Translations under genes and position numbers: made by a program
Part shown: positions 48,405 through 57,397 of the stretch, piece after piece
How positions within the stretch are numbered: the first letter of the stretch is position 1
Layout: each line of letters starts with the position of its first letter
The notes under the pieces: model-generated
Databases searched by the model: none
What the model saw: only the letters and a program-made list of their open reading frames with translations
What the model was told of the DNA's origin: nothing
Assembly: GCA_043720395.1 (NCBI GenBank)
Contig: JAYSSR010000057.1
Location: forward strand, 28,138 to 92,137
DNA length: 64,000 bases
From: JANOYY01 sp043720395
GTDB lineage: Bacteria; Actinomycetota; Acidimicrobiia; Acidimicrobiales; JANYDT01
Direction of reading: 5' to 3'

Positions 48405-49450
48405 GCGTTCTCCAGTACCTCGGCGGCCCGCACGGCGAGGCTCTGCACCTGCGCGTCGAACTCCGAGAAATCGAATCCATCGTTGGCCATTGCGCCCGTG
48501 GCGTAGCGGGTGTAGACACCGTCGAGGATGCAGGCGAGCTTCCAGCACCCGAACGCGACATAGAAGCCAGCGTCGGAAAGGTCCAACGGCGACGTTGCTG
48601 CGTAACGCTGCGTCATCTCCGCAGCAGTGAGGAACCCGGATGCCTGCGTGGGGGCAGCGCCGAGCGGCGGGTTGGGATCGTCGGACGCTGGCGAATACAC
48701 GTGCAGCATGCCGATGTCGGCGAGCGGATCGCCGAGTGTGCAGATCTCCCAGTCGAGCACCGCAGCGACTCGGTTGTCGGAGCCGATCATCGTGTTGTCA
48801 AGGCGATAGTCGCCGTGCACGATGCTGACCGCCTGCTGAATTGGTATGCGCGCTGACAATCGTGCGTGTACCTCGTCGACGAGCGGCACCTCACGCAGCT
48901 TCGACGCAGTGAACTGAGCGTGCCACCGTGAAAGTTGGCGGGCGATGTAGCCGTCGTGCTTGCCGAGCTGGCCGAGTCCAACGGCGTCGACATCGAGCGC
49001 GTGCAGCGATGCGAGCACGTCCACCAGCGATTCGCTGACCTGGCGCCGTTGATCCACGGTGATTGCCGCGGCGTCGTCGAGCGTGCGGAAGATCCGACCC
49101 GAGACGAACTCCATCACGTAGAACGGCCGATCGCTCACGGCGGCATCGTCGCAGAAGCCCAGCACGGCAGGGACCGGCACGGTGGTCCCACCGAGCGCGG
49201 CGAGGATGCGATGCTCACGGCTCATGTCGTGGGCGGACGGCAGCAGGTGTCCGAGCGGCGGACGTCGCAGGACGTACCGGTGGCCCGCCGCATCATCGAC
49301 GAGGTAGGTGAGGTTCGAGCGCCCGCCCGCCACAAGGGTGAAGGTGAGCGGCGCAACCGCGCCCGAAACGTTGGCCTCGAACCACGGCTCAACCGTGGCG
49401 CGCACGATGCCGGCGGGGTCGGTATTGACGCGCCTGGCGTCGTGGTGCAT
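48401..49450 (-). CDS. APH-family phosphotransferase, ACAD10/11-like
   Basis: About 349 aa; ATG 49450 is the most likely start, though short upstream GTG/TTG codons are possible. Kinase-fold motifs are GGRSNLTYLVDDAAGHRYVL, HDMSREHRILAALGGTTVPVP, the catalytic IVHGDYRLDNTMIG and the metal loop LDWEICTLGDPLADIG. These are those of the phosphotransferase domain linked to acyl-CoA dehydrogenases ACAD10/11, which phosphorylates 4-hydroxyacyl-CoAs. An acyl-CoA dehydrogenase occurs 14 kb away but not adjacent. Substrate here inferred only. Confidence 0.88.
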   Translation of the reverse strand: MHHDARRVNTDPAGIVRATVEPWFEANVSGAVAPLTFTLVAGGRSNLTYLVDDAAGHRYVLRRPPLGHLLPSAHDMSREHRILAALGGTTVPVPAVLGFCDDAAVSDRPFYVMEFVSGRIFRTLDDAAAITVDQRRQVSESLVDVLASLHALDVDAVGLGQLGKHDGYIARQLSRWHAQFTASKLREVPLVDEVHARLSARIPIQQAVSIVHGDYRLDNTMIGSDNRVAAVLDWEICTLGDPLADIGMLHVYSPASDDPNPPLGAAPTQASGFLTAAEMTQRYAATSPLDLSDAGFYVAFGCWKLACILDGVYTRYATGAMANDGFDFSEFDAQVQSLAVRAAEVLENA

Positions 49451-49563
49451 CAAGTCGCCGACAGGCGTCACATCGGGGAGGGCAACCACGCCGGAGACGC
49501 TACCCCGACCCGCCCGCGCCGATGCTCGTGGGCAGCGTCCACGAATCCTGCGCAACTGCGACG

Positions 49564-49638
49564 TCGCGGTACATCCGGTGCGTCCGCGGTGCGTTCGGGC
49601 GCACCAAGTGCACCGCGATGGGGCCGGATGTACCGCGA
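49564..49638. repeat. 75-bp palindromic repeat, copy 1
   Basis: Outer arms GCGGTACATCCGG and CCGGATGTACCGC are perfect 13-bp complements. Inner arms GCGGTGC and GCACCGC give a nested stem. The partner copy lies 105 bp downstream in the same orientation. Confidence 0.9.
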
Positions 49639-49668
49639 AATAGCCAGGAGCATTTGGCGCGTCCGTGG

Positions 49669-49743
49669 ACGCGGTACATCGGGTGCGTTCGCGGTGCGTT
49701 CGGGCGCGCCAAGTGCACCGCGATGGGGCCGGATGTACCGCGA
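49669..49743. repeat. 75-bp palindromic repeat, copy 2
   Basis: Nearly identical to the element at 49564 with a few substitutions. The outer arm has one mismatch (GCGGTACATCGGG), while the inner GCGGTGC/GCACCGC stem and loop are kept. Confidence 0.9.
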
Positions 49744-49816
49744 CCAGTTCTATGCGTCCGGTCACCTTGGGTGCGGCGAGAATTCGGGTCGGCAGCCGGG
49801 CGGTAGCGTTCGCGAC

Positions 49817-50566
49817 ATGTACGTGGATGTCACCGATGAGACCTTCGAGGCCGAAGTCCTGCAACGCTCCGTCGATGCCGTGGTCGTGGTCGACCTGTGG
49901 GCACCGTGGTGCGGTCCTTGTCGGACGTTGGGCCCAATCATCGAACGGGTCGTCGAGTCCACCGACGGCAAGGTCGTACTGACCAAGGTCAATGTGGACG
50001 AGAGTCCGAGAATCTCGCAGACGTTCAAGGTGCAGTCGATCCCGGCCGTGTTCGCGATCAAGAACCGCCAGATCGTGGACCAATTCGTCGGCGCGCTTCC
50101 CGAGGCCCAGGTGCGCGCGTGGGTCAACAAGCTCGCTCCCGCGAAGAGTCAGGCCGACCTCCTGATCGACAAAGGCCTCGAACTGGGCGACGAGGGGATG
50201 CTGTGGCAGGCGCTCGATCTCGAACCGGCGAATGGGCGCGCCGTGACCGCGCTTGCGGGCGTGCTGGTCGACAAGGGTCAGGGTGCCGACGCGCTCACGT
50301 TGCTCGCCCGTATCCCTGAGACGCCGGAAACTGCACGGATTTCGGCTCGGGCACGTCTGGGAATCGTCACACCTCCAGTAGGGGCTGTGGCGGTGGCCGA
50401 AGGCGACGACGTGCACGCCGAGACGGTGGTCGAGCTCACGACACTCCTCGACCGGGTCAAGGGCGACGACGACGCCAAGCAGCGGTTCCTCGACCTTCTC
50501 GCAGTCATGGGCGACGACCCCCGCGTGCCCGACCTGCGTCGCAAACTCGGCAGCCGACTGTTCTGA
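49817..50566 (+). CDS. CnoX-like thioredoxin with TPR-type C-terminal domain
   Basis: About 249 aa from ATG 49817. The thioredoxin domain (1-108) has the active site WAPWCGPCRTLGPII and the cis-Pro SIPAVFAI. The C-terminal helices (about 115-249; SQADLLIDKGLELGDEGM, LLARIPETPET, KQRFLDLLAVMGDDP) match the TPR-like tail of CnoX/YbbN, a chaperedoxin that protects substrates under oxidative stress and passes them to GroEL. The CGPC cysteines indicate redox activity. The next gene starts 12 bp later. Confidence 0.92.
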   Translation: MYVDVTDETFEAEVLQRSVDAVVVVDLWAPWCGPCRTLGPIIERVVESTDGKVVLTKVNVDESPRISQTFKVQSIPAVFAIKNRQIVDQFVGALPEAQVRAWVNKLAPAKSQADLLIDKGLELGDEGMLWQALDLEPANGRAVTALAGVLVDKGQGADALTLLARIPETPETARISARARLGIVTPPVGAVAVAEGDDVHAETVVELTTLLDRVKGDDDAKQRFLDLLAVMGDDPRVPDLRRKLGSRLF

Positions 50567-50578
50567 ACGCGCGCCGCG

Positions 50579-50974
50579 ATGTTCAAGTTCTCGGCCGACG
50601 CCACCAAACCCGGTGTCCCGCGGTTCTCCCGCGTCGAAGCGCCCAACGCCGACCCCACACTCGCCGAACGCATGCGATTCCGGGGTCACTGGCTTTGGAC
50701 CGGCGGTCCACTGCCCCGCGGTGCTGCTGGCCTGACACTGGGCTCGCTCGTGATCGTTCGTCGGGGCTCCGCCGCCCGAACGGGGTTTGAGCGGCTCCTG
50801 CGTCACGAGCAGGTGCACGTCGCCCAGTTCCGGGAAGTCGGCGTGGTCCGTTTCGTCGCGACCTATTTCGGTTCCTATATTCGCTGGCGACTTCGCGGGT
50901 ATAACCACCAATCCGCTTATCGGCGCATCCCGTTCGAGGTCGAGGCACGCTTCCTCAGTTCCATCCCGAGGTAG
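50579..50974 (+). CDS. Small HExxH-containing protein of unknown function
   Basis: A 131-aa protein. The segment LLRHEQVHVAQFREVG (about residues 77-92) contains HExxH, the zinc motif of gluzincin-type peptidases. FEVEARFLS near residue 120 could give a third ligand. The length matches short DUF4157-like or DUF-type metallopeptidase cores found in Actinobacteria. No signal peptide is visible. It closely follows the thioredoxin gene and may share its transcript. Peptidase activity is unproven. Confidence 0.7.
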   Translation: MFKFSADATKPGVPRFSRVEAPNADPTLAERMRFRGHWLWTGGPLPRGAAGLTLGSLVIVRRGSAARTGFERLLRHEQVHVAQFREVGVVRFVATYFGSYIRWRLRGYNHQSAYRRIPFEVEARFLSSIPR

Positions 50975-51130
50975 GACCAAAACGGGCGGTAGACGGTCGC
51001 TGATCCGTGGGATGACGCGACGAATGAGCAGGACCGCGCGGAAACTGTCACACCCCACCCGTACGATGACCGTGGCTTCCCCTTGCCGAGTTCCGGCGCG
51101 CTGTAGCGCGCCCGTCAGGAGGGAGCCGCC

Positions 51131-52075
51131 ATGGCCGGGTTCTTCAACCCACCGACCTCGCGTCGGCCAGATCCAGCGTCCGCGGGGCCGGTCGTTGCTC
51201 CGTTGCCACCCGTGCCCCATGGGCGGCCGAGTACGACAACGCCGCCTCGAAAGCTGACGTTTCGCCAGCAGCTCACCGAGACCTTCCAAACAATGTCCAC
51301 CCGTGTGCGCGCACGTGTCGGCCGCGTCGGGGTTGGCGTCGCTGGCGTTCTGGTGCTCGTCGTGGCCGCGGCCCTTGTCGGCTGGACCCTCCATGCAGCC
51401 GCGCGAAACAGCCCAGCAGCCGTGGGATCGTCCGGGGCAACCGCCACTTCTGCGCCACTCGCAACGTTGCCGCTGATCTCCAGAACGGGGCCATCGGTAC
51501 CAGCGGGCACGGACACAGGAACCTCCGGTGGGGCAGCCGACGTGGCGTCCGGATCGGCCCCTGGTTCCACGGTGGGCGCAGCTTCCGCGTCGACCACCGG
51601 TCCAGCGGCCACGATCGCAGTGCACGCGGCCGGTGCCGTCATTCACCCGGGCGTGTATGTGTTCGCCGAGGGTGCCCGCGTCGATGACGTGATCGGCGCG
51701 GCCGGAGGACTACGGCCCGATGCCGACCCTGACGTCATCAACCTCGCGGCAAGAGTTCGCGACGCCGAGCGCGTCTTCGTGCCGCGGGTTGGCCGCACGG
51801 TGCCCGCCGTGCAAACCGGAACGGCGACGGCACCGACGGACAGCGACGCAATCGGGGCTGACCCGGCCGCTCCGGGCGGCCCCGTCGACCTCAACACCGC
51901 GACGGTCGCCCAGTTGGACGCGCTGCCGGGTGTGGGCCCCGCCACGGCGGCTGCAATCATCGAGTTCCGTCGCGTCCACGGTCGGTTCCGTACGGTTGCA
52001 CAACTGCTCGACGTCACCGGCATCGGCGACGCGAAATTTGCCGCGCTGCGACCCAAGGTCACGGTCTCGGCGTGA
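51131..52075 (+). CDS. comEA: Competence protein ComEA (SLBB + helix-hairpin-helix)
   Basis: A 314-aa DNA-binding protein. AGGAGGGAG precedes the ATG. A cytosolic Pro-rich region is followed by one TM (about residues 67-86). Next come a Ser/Thr/Gly linker, an SLBB domain (AVHAAGAVIHPGVYVFAEGARVDDVI) and two helix-hairpin-helix motifs (DLNTATVAQLDALPGVGPATAAAIIEFR and FRTVAQLLDVTGIGDAKF). It should bind incoming DNA outside the membrane. It overlaps comEC by 4 nt (GTGA). Confidence 0.93.
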   Translation: MAGFFNPPTSRRPDPASAGPVVAPLPPVPHGRPSTTTPPRKLTFRQQLTETFQTMSTRVRARVGRVGVGVAGVLVLVVAAALVGWTLHAAARNSPAAVGSSGATATSAPLATLPLISRTGPSVPAGTDTGTSGGAADVASGSAPGSTVGAASASTTGPAATIAVHAAGAVIHPGVYVFAEGARVDDVIGAAGGLRPDADPDVINLAARVRDAERVFVPRVGRTVPAVQTGTATAPTDSDAIGADPAAPGGPVDLNTATVAQLDALPGVGPATAAAIIEFRRVHGRFRTVAQLLDVTGIGDAKFAALRPKVTVSA

Positions 52076-53964
52076 CCCAGCCGGACCTGCCACTGGTCGG
52101 AATTGCGCTCTGTCTGGCGATTACGGCCCGACTTCATCCGATCAATTCGCCGGTGGTTCCGGGTGCCGTTCTCACGATCGCTGCCGTTGCGTTCCTTCTG
52201 CGCAAGATCGAAACCCCCAACGGATTTTGGCTGCTAACCGCTCTGGCTTTCGCCTTCAGCTCGGAATCCGTGCTCGCAAACCGGGCACTCGCCGGACTGC
52301 ACGTCGAGAACACGACGGTTGAAGGAACGGCGACCCTGCTTCGTGATCCACTCCGTGACGTCAGGGGCGTCCGCGTCGAAGTGCGACTGCACGGGCGACG
52401 CCTCATGGCACGCGCCAGCGGCCCCGCGGGCACGGTGATCGGTCGGCTCATGGCGGGTCAGCGCGTCCACGTGACCGGCCGGCAGAAAGTGGCTCGCAAG
52501 GAGGACTGGCGGATCGCTCGCCATCTGGCCGGCGATGTCGTTCTAACGGGGACCGGCCGAACCGACAAAGGCAATGCCCTCGCGGTTCTCTCGAACGGCA
52601 TCCGCAATCGGCTTCTGCGCAGCGCTCACACGCTGCCGCCCGTCGACCGGGCACTCTTCGGCGGGTTCGTCCTCGGCGACGCTCGTGAGCAGCGTCCGCT
52701 CGTGACCGACGACTTCCGAGGGGCTGGCCTCACCCACCTGCTTGTCGTATCGGGGCAGAACGTCGCCTTTGTTCTCGCGGTCCTCCAGCCACTTGTGCTC
52801 CGGTTGCGACGTCGAGGTCGTCTCGGCGCGGTGCTGTTCGTTCTGGTCGTGTTCGCGACCGTCACACGGTTCGAGCCGTCGGTCCTTCGCGCGTCGTGGA
52901 TGGCGGGCGTCGCTGCCACAGCCAACATGCTCGGACGCCGCCAGTCCGCCCTGCGCGTGCTCGGGCTCGCAGCGTGCGCCCTGCTTCTCATCGATCCGCT
53001 CCTCGCATGGTCGGTCGGATTCGCATTGTCGGTCGTCGCGTGCCTCGGACTCGTGCTGATCAGCCCTCGATTGGAGAAGGCCTTCGTGGAATGGGGCTGC
53101 CCGGGCTGGCTTGCCGTTCCGGCAGCGACAGCCCTGGGGGCGGAGCTTGGTGTCTCGCTCGTCATGGTGCCGGTGTTTGGCGGCATGCCGTTGGTTTCGC
53201 TTCCCGCAAACCTGCTCGCCCTCCCCGCCGCCGAACCCGTTATGGCGTGGGGCGTGGCGGCCGGACTGCCTGCGGGAATCGTCGAGCCGCTCCTCGGGGG
53301 CGGGCCCGCAAGACTCGTGCATATTCCGACTCGCCTTGCGCTGGACTGGGTTCGCACGGTCGCCTCGATCGCTGCGCGTGCACCGTTGGGGGACGTGAAC
53401 GGTCGCCAGTTCGTGCTCCTGGCAGCCGCAGTAGCCACATCGGTCGCGCTCCGTCGTGTGGTCGGCGGTCGAGGCTCAATGAAGGGCGGTTCGCAAACGG
53501 CCGACCGTTGGCATCGGCGGATCGGGCGGGTTGCGGTTGCTGCGTGTGTTGCAATTCTCGGCCTGCCCCTCGTCAGCACCTCGGCGGTGCCGACCTCCGT
53601 CGGATCGTTCACGACCGCCGCTGGGTGGAGCGGTCGATTGCAACGACACCTCGACGTTGTGATCGTGCGTCACGGGGCACGCACGGGCGACGTCCTGCAA
53701 GCACTTCGACGCTCGCGCGTTGCGGCCGTCGACCTCGTGATCGTCGAGTCGGGCGGGCGCCCCCAAGCCGACCTGGTGGCGGCGTTGTCCGGGCGCGTCG
53801 AGATCGGCGCGGTCCTTGCAGCCGACCGGTCGTTCGTGGGCCACGTCCGACCGGTGGTCGTCGCTGAGTCGGGGCTCTCCCTGCGTGCGGGTCGCACGCA
53901 GGTAGTGGTGACCGACGTTCGGTCGAACCGGTTGACCCTACGCATTGTGGGCCCTGGCACCTGA
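52072..53964 (+). CDS. comEC: ComEC/Rec2 competence channel with degenerate hydrolase tail
   Basis: A 630-aa protein from GTG 52072. It has N-terminal TMs and an OB-like lumenal region (VEGTATLLRDPLRDVRGVRVEV). The competence core follows, with FRGAGLTHLLVVSGQNVAFVL, FEPSVLRASWMAG and further TMs to about residue 470. The C-terminal 120 residues occupy the place of the metallo-beta-lactamase nuclease domain but lack HxHxDH. LVIVESGGRPQADLVAAL stands where the metal motif would be. DNA uptake is plausible, nuclease activity is not. Confidence 0.9.
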   Translation: MTQPDLPLVGIALCLAITARLHPINSPVVPGAVLTIAAVAFLLRKIETPNGFWLLTALAFAFSSESVLANRALAGLHVENTTVEGTATLLRDPLRDVRGVRVEVRLHGRRLMARASGPAGTVIGRLMAGQRVHVTGRQKVARKEDWRIARHLAGDVVLTGTGRTDKGNALAVLSNGIRNRLLRSAHTLPPVDRALFGGFVLGDAREQRPLVTDDFRGAGLTHLLVVSGQNVAFVLAVLQPLVLRLRRRGRLGAVLFVLVVFATVTRFEPSVLRASWMAGVAATANMLGRRQSALRVLGLAACALLLIDPLLAWSVGFALSVVACLGLVLISPRLEKAFVEWGCPGWLAVPAATALGAELGVSLVMVPVFGGMPLVSLPANLLALPAAEPVMAWGVAAGLPAGIVEPLLGGGPARLVHIPTRLALDWVRTVASIAARAPLGDVNGRQFVLLAAAVATSVALRRVVGGRGSMKGGSQTADRWHRRIGRVAVAACVAILGLPLVSTSAVPTSVGSFTTAAGWSGRLQRHLDVVIVRHGARTGDVLQALRRSRVAAVDLVIVESGGRPQADLVAALSGRVEIGAVLAADRSFVGHVRPVVVAESGLSLRAGRTQVVVTDVRSNRLTLRIVGPGT

Positions 53965-54011
53965 GCGGGCCACTGACCGGAGACCGTGGGTCGCCGGTAG
54001 TCTGACTCGCC

Positions 54012-55004
54012 GTGAGCACCGATGTCGCCTCCGTGATACTCGTCCGTGGCGACGATCCCTCCTTGCTGGCCGCAGCGGTTCGCGACCTCATACATCAGGC
54101 GGCAGCCGGCGAAGACCTTTCCCTCGGCCTCGACGATTTCTCCACCGAGGATTACCCACTCGCTGCCGCGGTCGACGCTGCGCAAACGCCGCCGATGTTC
54201 ACGTCTCGGCGCGTCGTGGTCGCGCGCGGGATCGGCCGATTCGGAGCGGAGGACAACGAGGCGCTGCTCACCTACCTGACGGGTCCGTCGCCGACCACCA
54301 CGCTGATCCTCACGAGTGGTGGCGGCCAGATCGGTCGCAGGATCGTCGACGCCGTCAAGAAGGTTGGCACGGTCCTCGACACGGGTGTGCCATCGGGAAA
54401 GGCGCGCCAGGGTTGGATGTCAGAACGCCTGGCCGACGCCCCGGTTCGACTCGATGCAAGGGCAACGCAGCGCCTCGCAGAACACCTCGGCGACGATCTC
54501 GGTCGATTGGGCGGCGTCCTCGATGTGCTAAGCGCCGTCTACGGCGAAGGTTCCCGGATCGGTGCGGATGAGCTGGAGCCCTTCCTCGGCTCGGCGGGCG
54601 CGGGGGCACCGTGGGACCTCACCGACGCCATCGATCGCGGCGACGCCTCGGGTGCGCTGGACCAACTGGCAAGGCTCGTCGGTGCAGGGGAGCGTCACCC
54701 GCTGCAGATCATGGGCACACTTCAGGCCCACTTCCTGCGCATGGCACGGCTCGACGGTTCCGGTTGTCGCGACGAGACCGAGGCTGCCTCGGCGCTCGGC
54801 ATGACCGGCAGTACGTTCCCCGCGAAGAAGGCGTTGCTGCAGAGCCGCAAGCTCGGTCACGCGGGCATCGTGAAGGCGGTTGCACTTCTGGCGACCGCAG
54901 ATCTTGACCTGCGTGGCAAGCGCGATCTTCCCGGCGAGGTCGTGCTGGAACTGCTCGTGGCCCGCCTCAGCCGCCTCGGTGGGCGCACACCTGCCCGACG
55001 CTGA
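54012..55004 (+). CDS. holA: DNA polymerase III subunit delta
   Basis: A 330-aa clamp-loader subunit, GTG start. It shows the delta-family N-terminal fold (VILVRGDDPSLLAAAVRDLI, AAQTPPMFTSRRVVVARGIG, TYLTGPSPTTTLILTS). The C-terminal collar region follows (PWDLTDAIDRGDASGALDQLARL, PLQIMGTLQAHFLRMARL, GKRDLPGEVVLELLVARL). It lies downstream of comEC and convergent with rpsT, a typical actinobacterial neighbourhood. Confidence 0.92.
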   Translation: MSTDVASVILVRGDDPSLLAAAVRDLIHQAAAGEDLSLGLDDFSTEDYPLAAAVDAAQTPPMFTSRRVVVARGIGRFGAEDNEALLTYLTGPSPTTTLILTSGGGQIGRRIVDAVKKVGTVLDTGVPSGKARQGWMSERLADAPVRLDARATQRLAEHLGDDLGRLGGVLDVLSAVYGEGSRIGADELEPFLGSAGAGAPWDLTDAIDRGDASGALDQLARLVGAGERHPLQIMGTLQAHFLRMARLDGSGCRDETEAASALGMTGSTFPAKKALLQSRKLGHAGIVKAVALLATADLDLRGKRDLPGEVVLELLVARLSRLGGRTPARR

Positions 55005-55029
55005 CCCCGCTCATCCCGCCTCGAACGCC

Positions 55030-55076
55030 ACGTTGGGAAGATCGCGTACCCGGGAGGGCAGCGATCTTCCCAACGT
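55030..55076. terminator. Long bidirectional terminator-like palindrome
   Basis: Perfect 16-bp arms ACGTTGGGAAGATCGC (55030-55045) and its complement (55061-55076) with a 15-nt loop. It lies between convergent holA and rpsT. Weaker outer arms TGACCCCGCT and AGCGGGGGTCA flank it. No T-tract follows on either side. Confidence 0.6.
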
Positions 55077-55146
55077 CGGCTTGTCCGGGTGTTATTAGCG
55101 GGGGTCAAACTCGAGGTTTCGGGTCGACCAGCGGGCCGACCGGTGC

Positions 55147-55404
55147 TCAGTTCGTGAGGGCAGCAACCCGCTTCATGAGCTTCGACTTGCGGTTCGCGGC
55201 CTGGTTCTTGTGGATGATTCCTTTTGCCGCAGCCTTGTCGATCCGCTTGATGGCGAGCTTGACAGCATCTGCGCTGTCTTCGGTGCCGACGGCCTTGATG
55301 GCGGACTTCACGCGGGTCTTCAGCTCACTCTTCACGGCCTTGTTGCGGTCGTGCGCCTTGGCGTTGGTGAGGATGCGCTTCTTCTGGCTCTTGATGTTGG
55401 CCAT
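55147..55404 (-). CDS. rpsT: 30S ribosomal protein S20
   Basis: An 85-aa protein starting MANIKSQKKRILTNAKAHDR at ATG 55404. It is basic, with the family pattern VKSELKTRVKSAIKAV, DKAAAKGIIHKNQAANRKSKL. It binds 16S rRNA early in assembly. Longer in-frame starts to 55554 would overlap the lepA upstream region and lack homology. It is divergent from lepA across 182 bp. Confidence 0.97.
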   Translation of the reverse strand: MANIKSQKKRILTNAKAHDRNKAVKSELKTRVKSAIKAVGTEDSADAVKLAIKRIDKAAAKGIIHKNQAANRKSKLMKRVAALTN

Positions 55405-55586
55405 GGTGTGGAGCCCTGAGACTTTCGAGACGTGCGTCGGAGACGGTTGCGAACGAGCGAGAAATGCTAGCAGCCGCCGTGTGGTCACGGGGTACAGGTG
55501 GGGTACCCGTAGACTTCCGTGCCCGCCGCAGCGGTCGCGCTCCTGAGCGATCACCGGTCCGCAGAGACGCCCCGAGACTTGTACCG
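55405..55586. promoter_or_regulatory. rpsT-lepA divergent promoter region
   Basis: A 182-bp gap that must hold promoters for both genes. I see no definite sigma-70 boxes or riboswitch. Confidence 0.4.
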
Positions 55587-57383
55587 ATGGACATCACGAC
55601 AATCCGCAACCTGTCCATCATCGCCCACATCGACCACGGCAAGTCCACGCTGAGCGATCGGATACTGGAGCTCACCGGTGCGGTCGAGGCGAGGGAGATG
55701 CGAGCCCAGTACCTCGACTCGATGGACATCGAGCGTGAGCGCGGCATCACGATCAAGGCGCAGAACGTGCGGGTCCACTGGACGCACAACGCAATCGACC
55801 ACACGATCCACCTGATCGACACCCCGGGCCACGTCGACTTCGGCTACGAGGTCAGCCGGTCGCTTGCCGCGTGCGAGGGCGTCGTGCTGGTCGTCGACGC
55901 TGCCCAGGGGATCGAGGCGCAAACGCTCGCCAACTGCTACCTCGCGTTGGAGAGCAATCTCGAAATCGTTGCGTGCCTCAACAAGATCGACCTTCCGGCG
56001 GCCGATCCGGAGCGCTATGCGGCGGAAATCGAGAAGGTGCTTGGCATTCCGGCCTCGTCGATTCTGCGTATTTCGGCGAAGACTGGTGAGGGTGTCCCGG
56101 CCCTGCTCGATGCGATCTGCGAGCGCATTCCATTCCCCGCAGGCGACCGTGACGCTCCTCTGCAAGGTCTGATCTTCGACTCCTCGTACGACGCCTATCG
56201 CGGTGTGGTGAGCGCTGTACGCATCAAGAACGGCGTGCTGCGCACGAACGATCACGTGTTCTACATGCACGCTCGCGGTCGCCACGACGCCGAGGAGATC
56301 GGTGTGCGAACACCGACCAACCTGCCCGTCAAGGAGCTCGGACCGGGTGAGGTCGGCTACATCATCTGTGGCATCAAGAGCGTGGCCGATGCCCGTTCCG
56401 GCGAGACGATTACGCAGTACGCCAAACAGGCGACCGAGGTCCTCGACGGATACAAGCAACCGAAGCCAATGGTGTTCTGCGGTCTCTACCCGATCGACGG
56501 CGACGATTTCTCGCTGCTGCGGGAGTCGCTCGAAAAGATGCAGCTCAACGATGCTTCGATCACCTACGAGCCCGAAACGTCCGGTGCCCTCGGCTTCGGG
56601 TTCCGCTGTGGCTACCTTGGTCTGCTGCATATGGAGATCGTGCGGGAGCGTCTGGAACGCGAGTTCAACCTTTCGCTTATTGCGACCGCACCCAGCGTCG
56701 AATATGTGGTGACCACGACGCTGGGGGAGCGAGTGCTCGTGGACAACCCGAGCGCGATGCCACCGTCGAACAACATCGAGAAGGTCGAGGAGCCGTATTT
56801 CAAAGCGTCGATCCTCACGCCGACGGAGTACACCGGCACGATCATGGAGCTCTGCCAGGGACGCCGCGGTGAAATGATCCGCATGGATTACCTGTCGGCG
56901 GAACGCGTCGAGATGGTGTATTCGATCCCGCTGGCCGAGGTTGTCGTGGACTTCTTCGACTCTTTGAAGTCGCGGACGAAGGGCTACGCGTCGCTCGACT
57001 ACGAGCACGATTCTTATCGTGAGAGTGAGCTGGTGAAGCTCGACATTTTGCTCAATGGAGCAACCGTCGATGCGTTCTCCGCGGTGATCCACAAGGCGAA
57101 GGCAGACGAGTACGGGCGGAAGATGTGCGCCAAGCTCAAGGAACTGATCCCGCGTCAGATGTTCGACGTGCCGATCCAGGCTGCTATCGGTGCACGTATC
57201 GTCGCCCGTGAGACCGTGAAAGCACGCCGCAAGGACGTGCTCGCAAAGTGCTATGGCGGCGACATCACCCGGAAGCGCAAACTCCTCGAGAAGCAGAAGG
57301 AGGGCAAGAAGAAGATGAAGTCGATCGGCCGCGTCGAAGTGCCGCAGGAAGCCTTCATCTCCGCCCTCCGCCTGGAGGAGTAG
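55587..57383 (+). CDS. lepA: Elongation factor 4 (LepA)
   Basis: A 598-aa translational GTPase that back-translocates or remodels stalled ribosomes. The start at ATG 55587 gives MDITTIRNLSIIAHIDHGKST with G1 HIDHGKST. G2 is ERERGITIKAQ, G3 DTPGHVDF, G4 NKIDLP and G5 SAKTGEG. The LepA-specific C-terminal domain (RQMFDVPIQAAIGARIVARETVKARRKDVLAKCYGGD, in two parts) is complete. Length fits the family. Its stop is 14 bp from the convergent methyltransferase stop. Confidence 0.97.
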   Translation: MDITTIRNLSIIAHIDHGKSTLSDRILELTGAVEAREMRAQYLDSMDIERERGITIKAQNVRVHWTHNAIDHTIHLIDTPGHVDFGYEVSRSLAACEGVVLVVDAAQGIEAQTLANCYLALESNLEIVACLNKIDLPAADPERYAAEIEKVLGIPASSILRISAKTGEGVPALLDAICERIPFPAGDRDAPLQGLIFDSSYDAYRGVVSAVRIKNGVLRTNDHVFYMHARGRHDAEEIGVRTPTNLPVKELGPGEVGYIICGIKSVADARSGETITQYAKQATEVLDGYKQPKPMVFCGLYPIDGDDFSLLRESLEKMQLNDASITYEPETSGALGFGFRCGYLGLLHMEIVRERLEREFNLSLIATAPSVEYVVTTTLGERVLVDNPSAMPPSNNIEKVEEPYFKASILTPTEYTGTIMELCQGRRGEMIRMDYLSAERVEMVYSIPLAEVVVDFFDSLKSRTKGYASLDYEHDSYRESELVKLDILLNGATVDAFSAVIHKAKADEYGRKMCAKLKELIPRQMFDVPIQAAIGARIVARETVKARRKDVLAKCYGGDITRKRKLLEKQKEGKKKMKSIGRVEVPQEAFISALRLEE

Positions 57384-57397
57384 GTCGGGGTGTTGTG

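Larger units (their letters stand above)
49451..49816. other. Spacer with paired 75-bp palindromes
   Basis: A 366-bp divergent gap between the APH gene (minus) and the thioredoxin-like gene (plus). It holds two 75-bp palindromic repeats (see separate entries) and no credible gene. Confidence 0.6.

Noticed and set aside
47358..49743. CRISPR array
   Set aside because: Each repeat type has only two copies, spacing differs and units are palindromic over their full length; no cas genes in the window.
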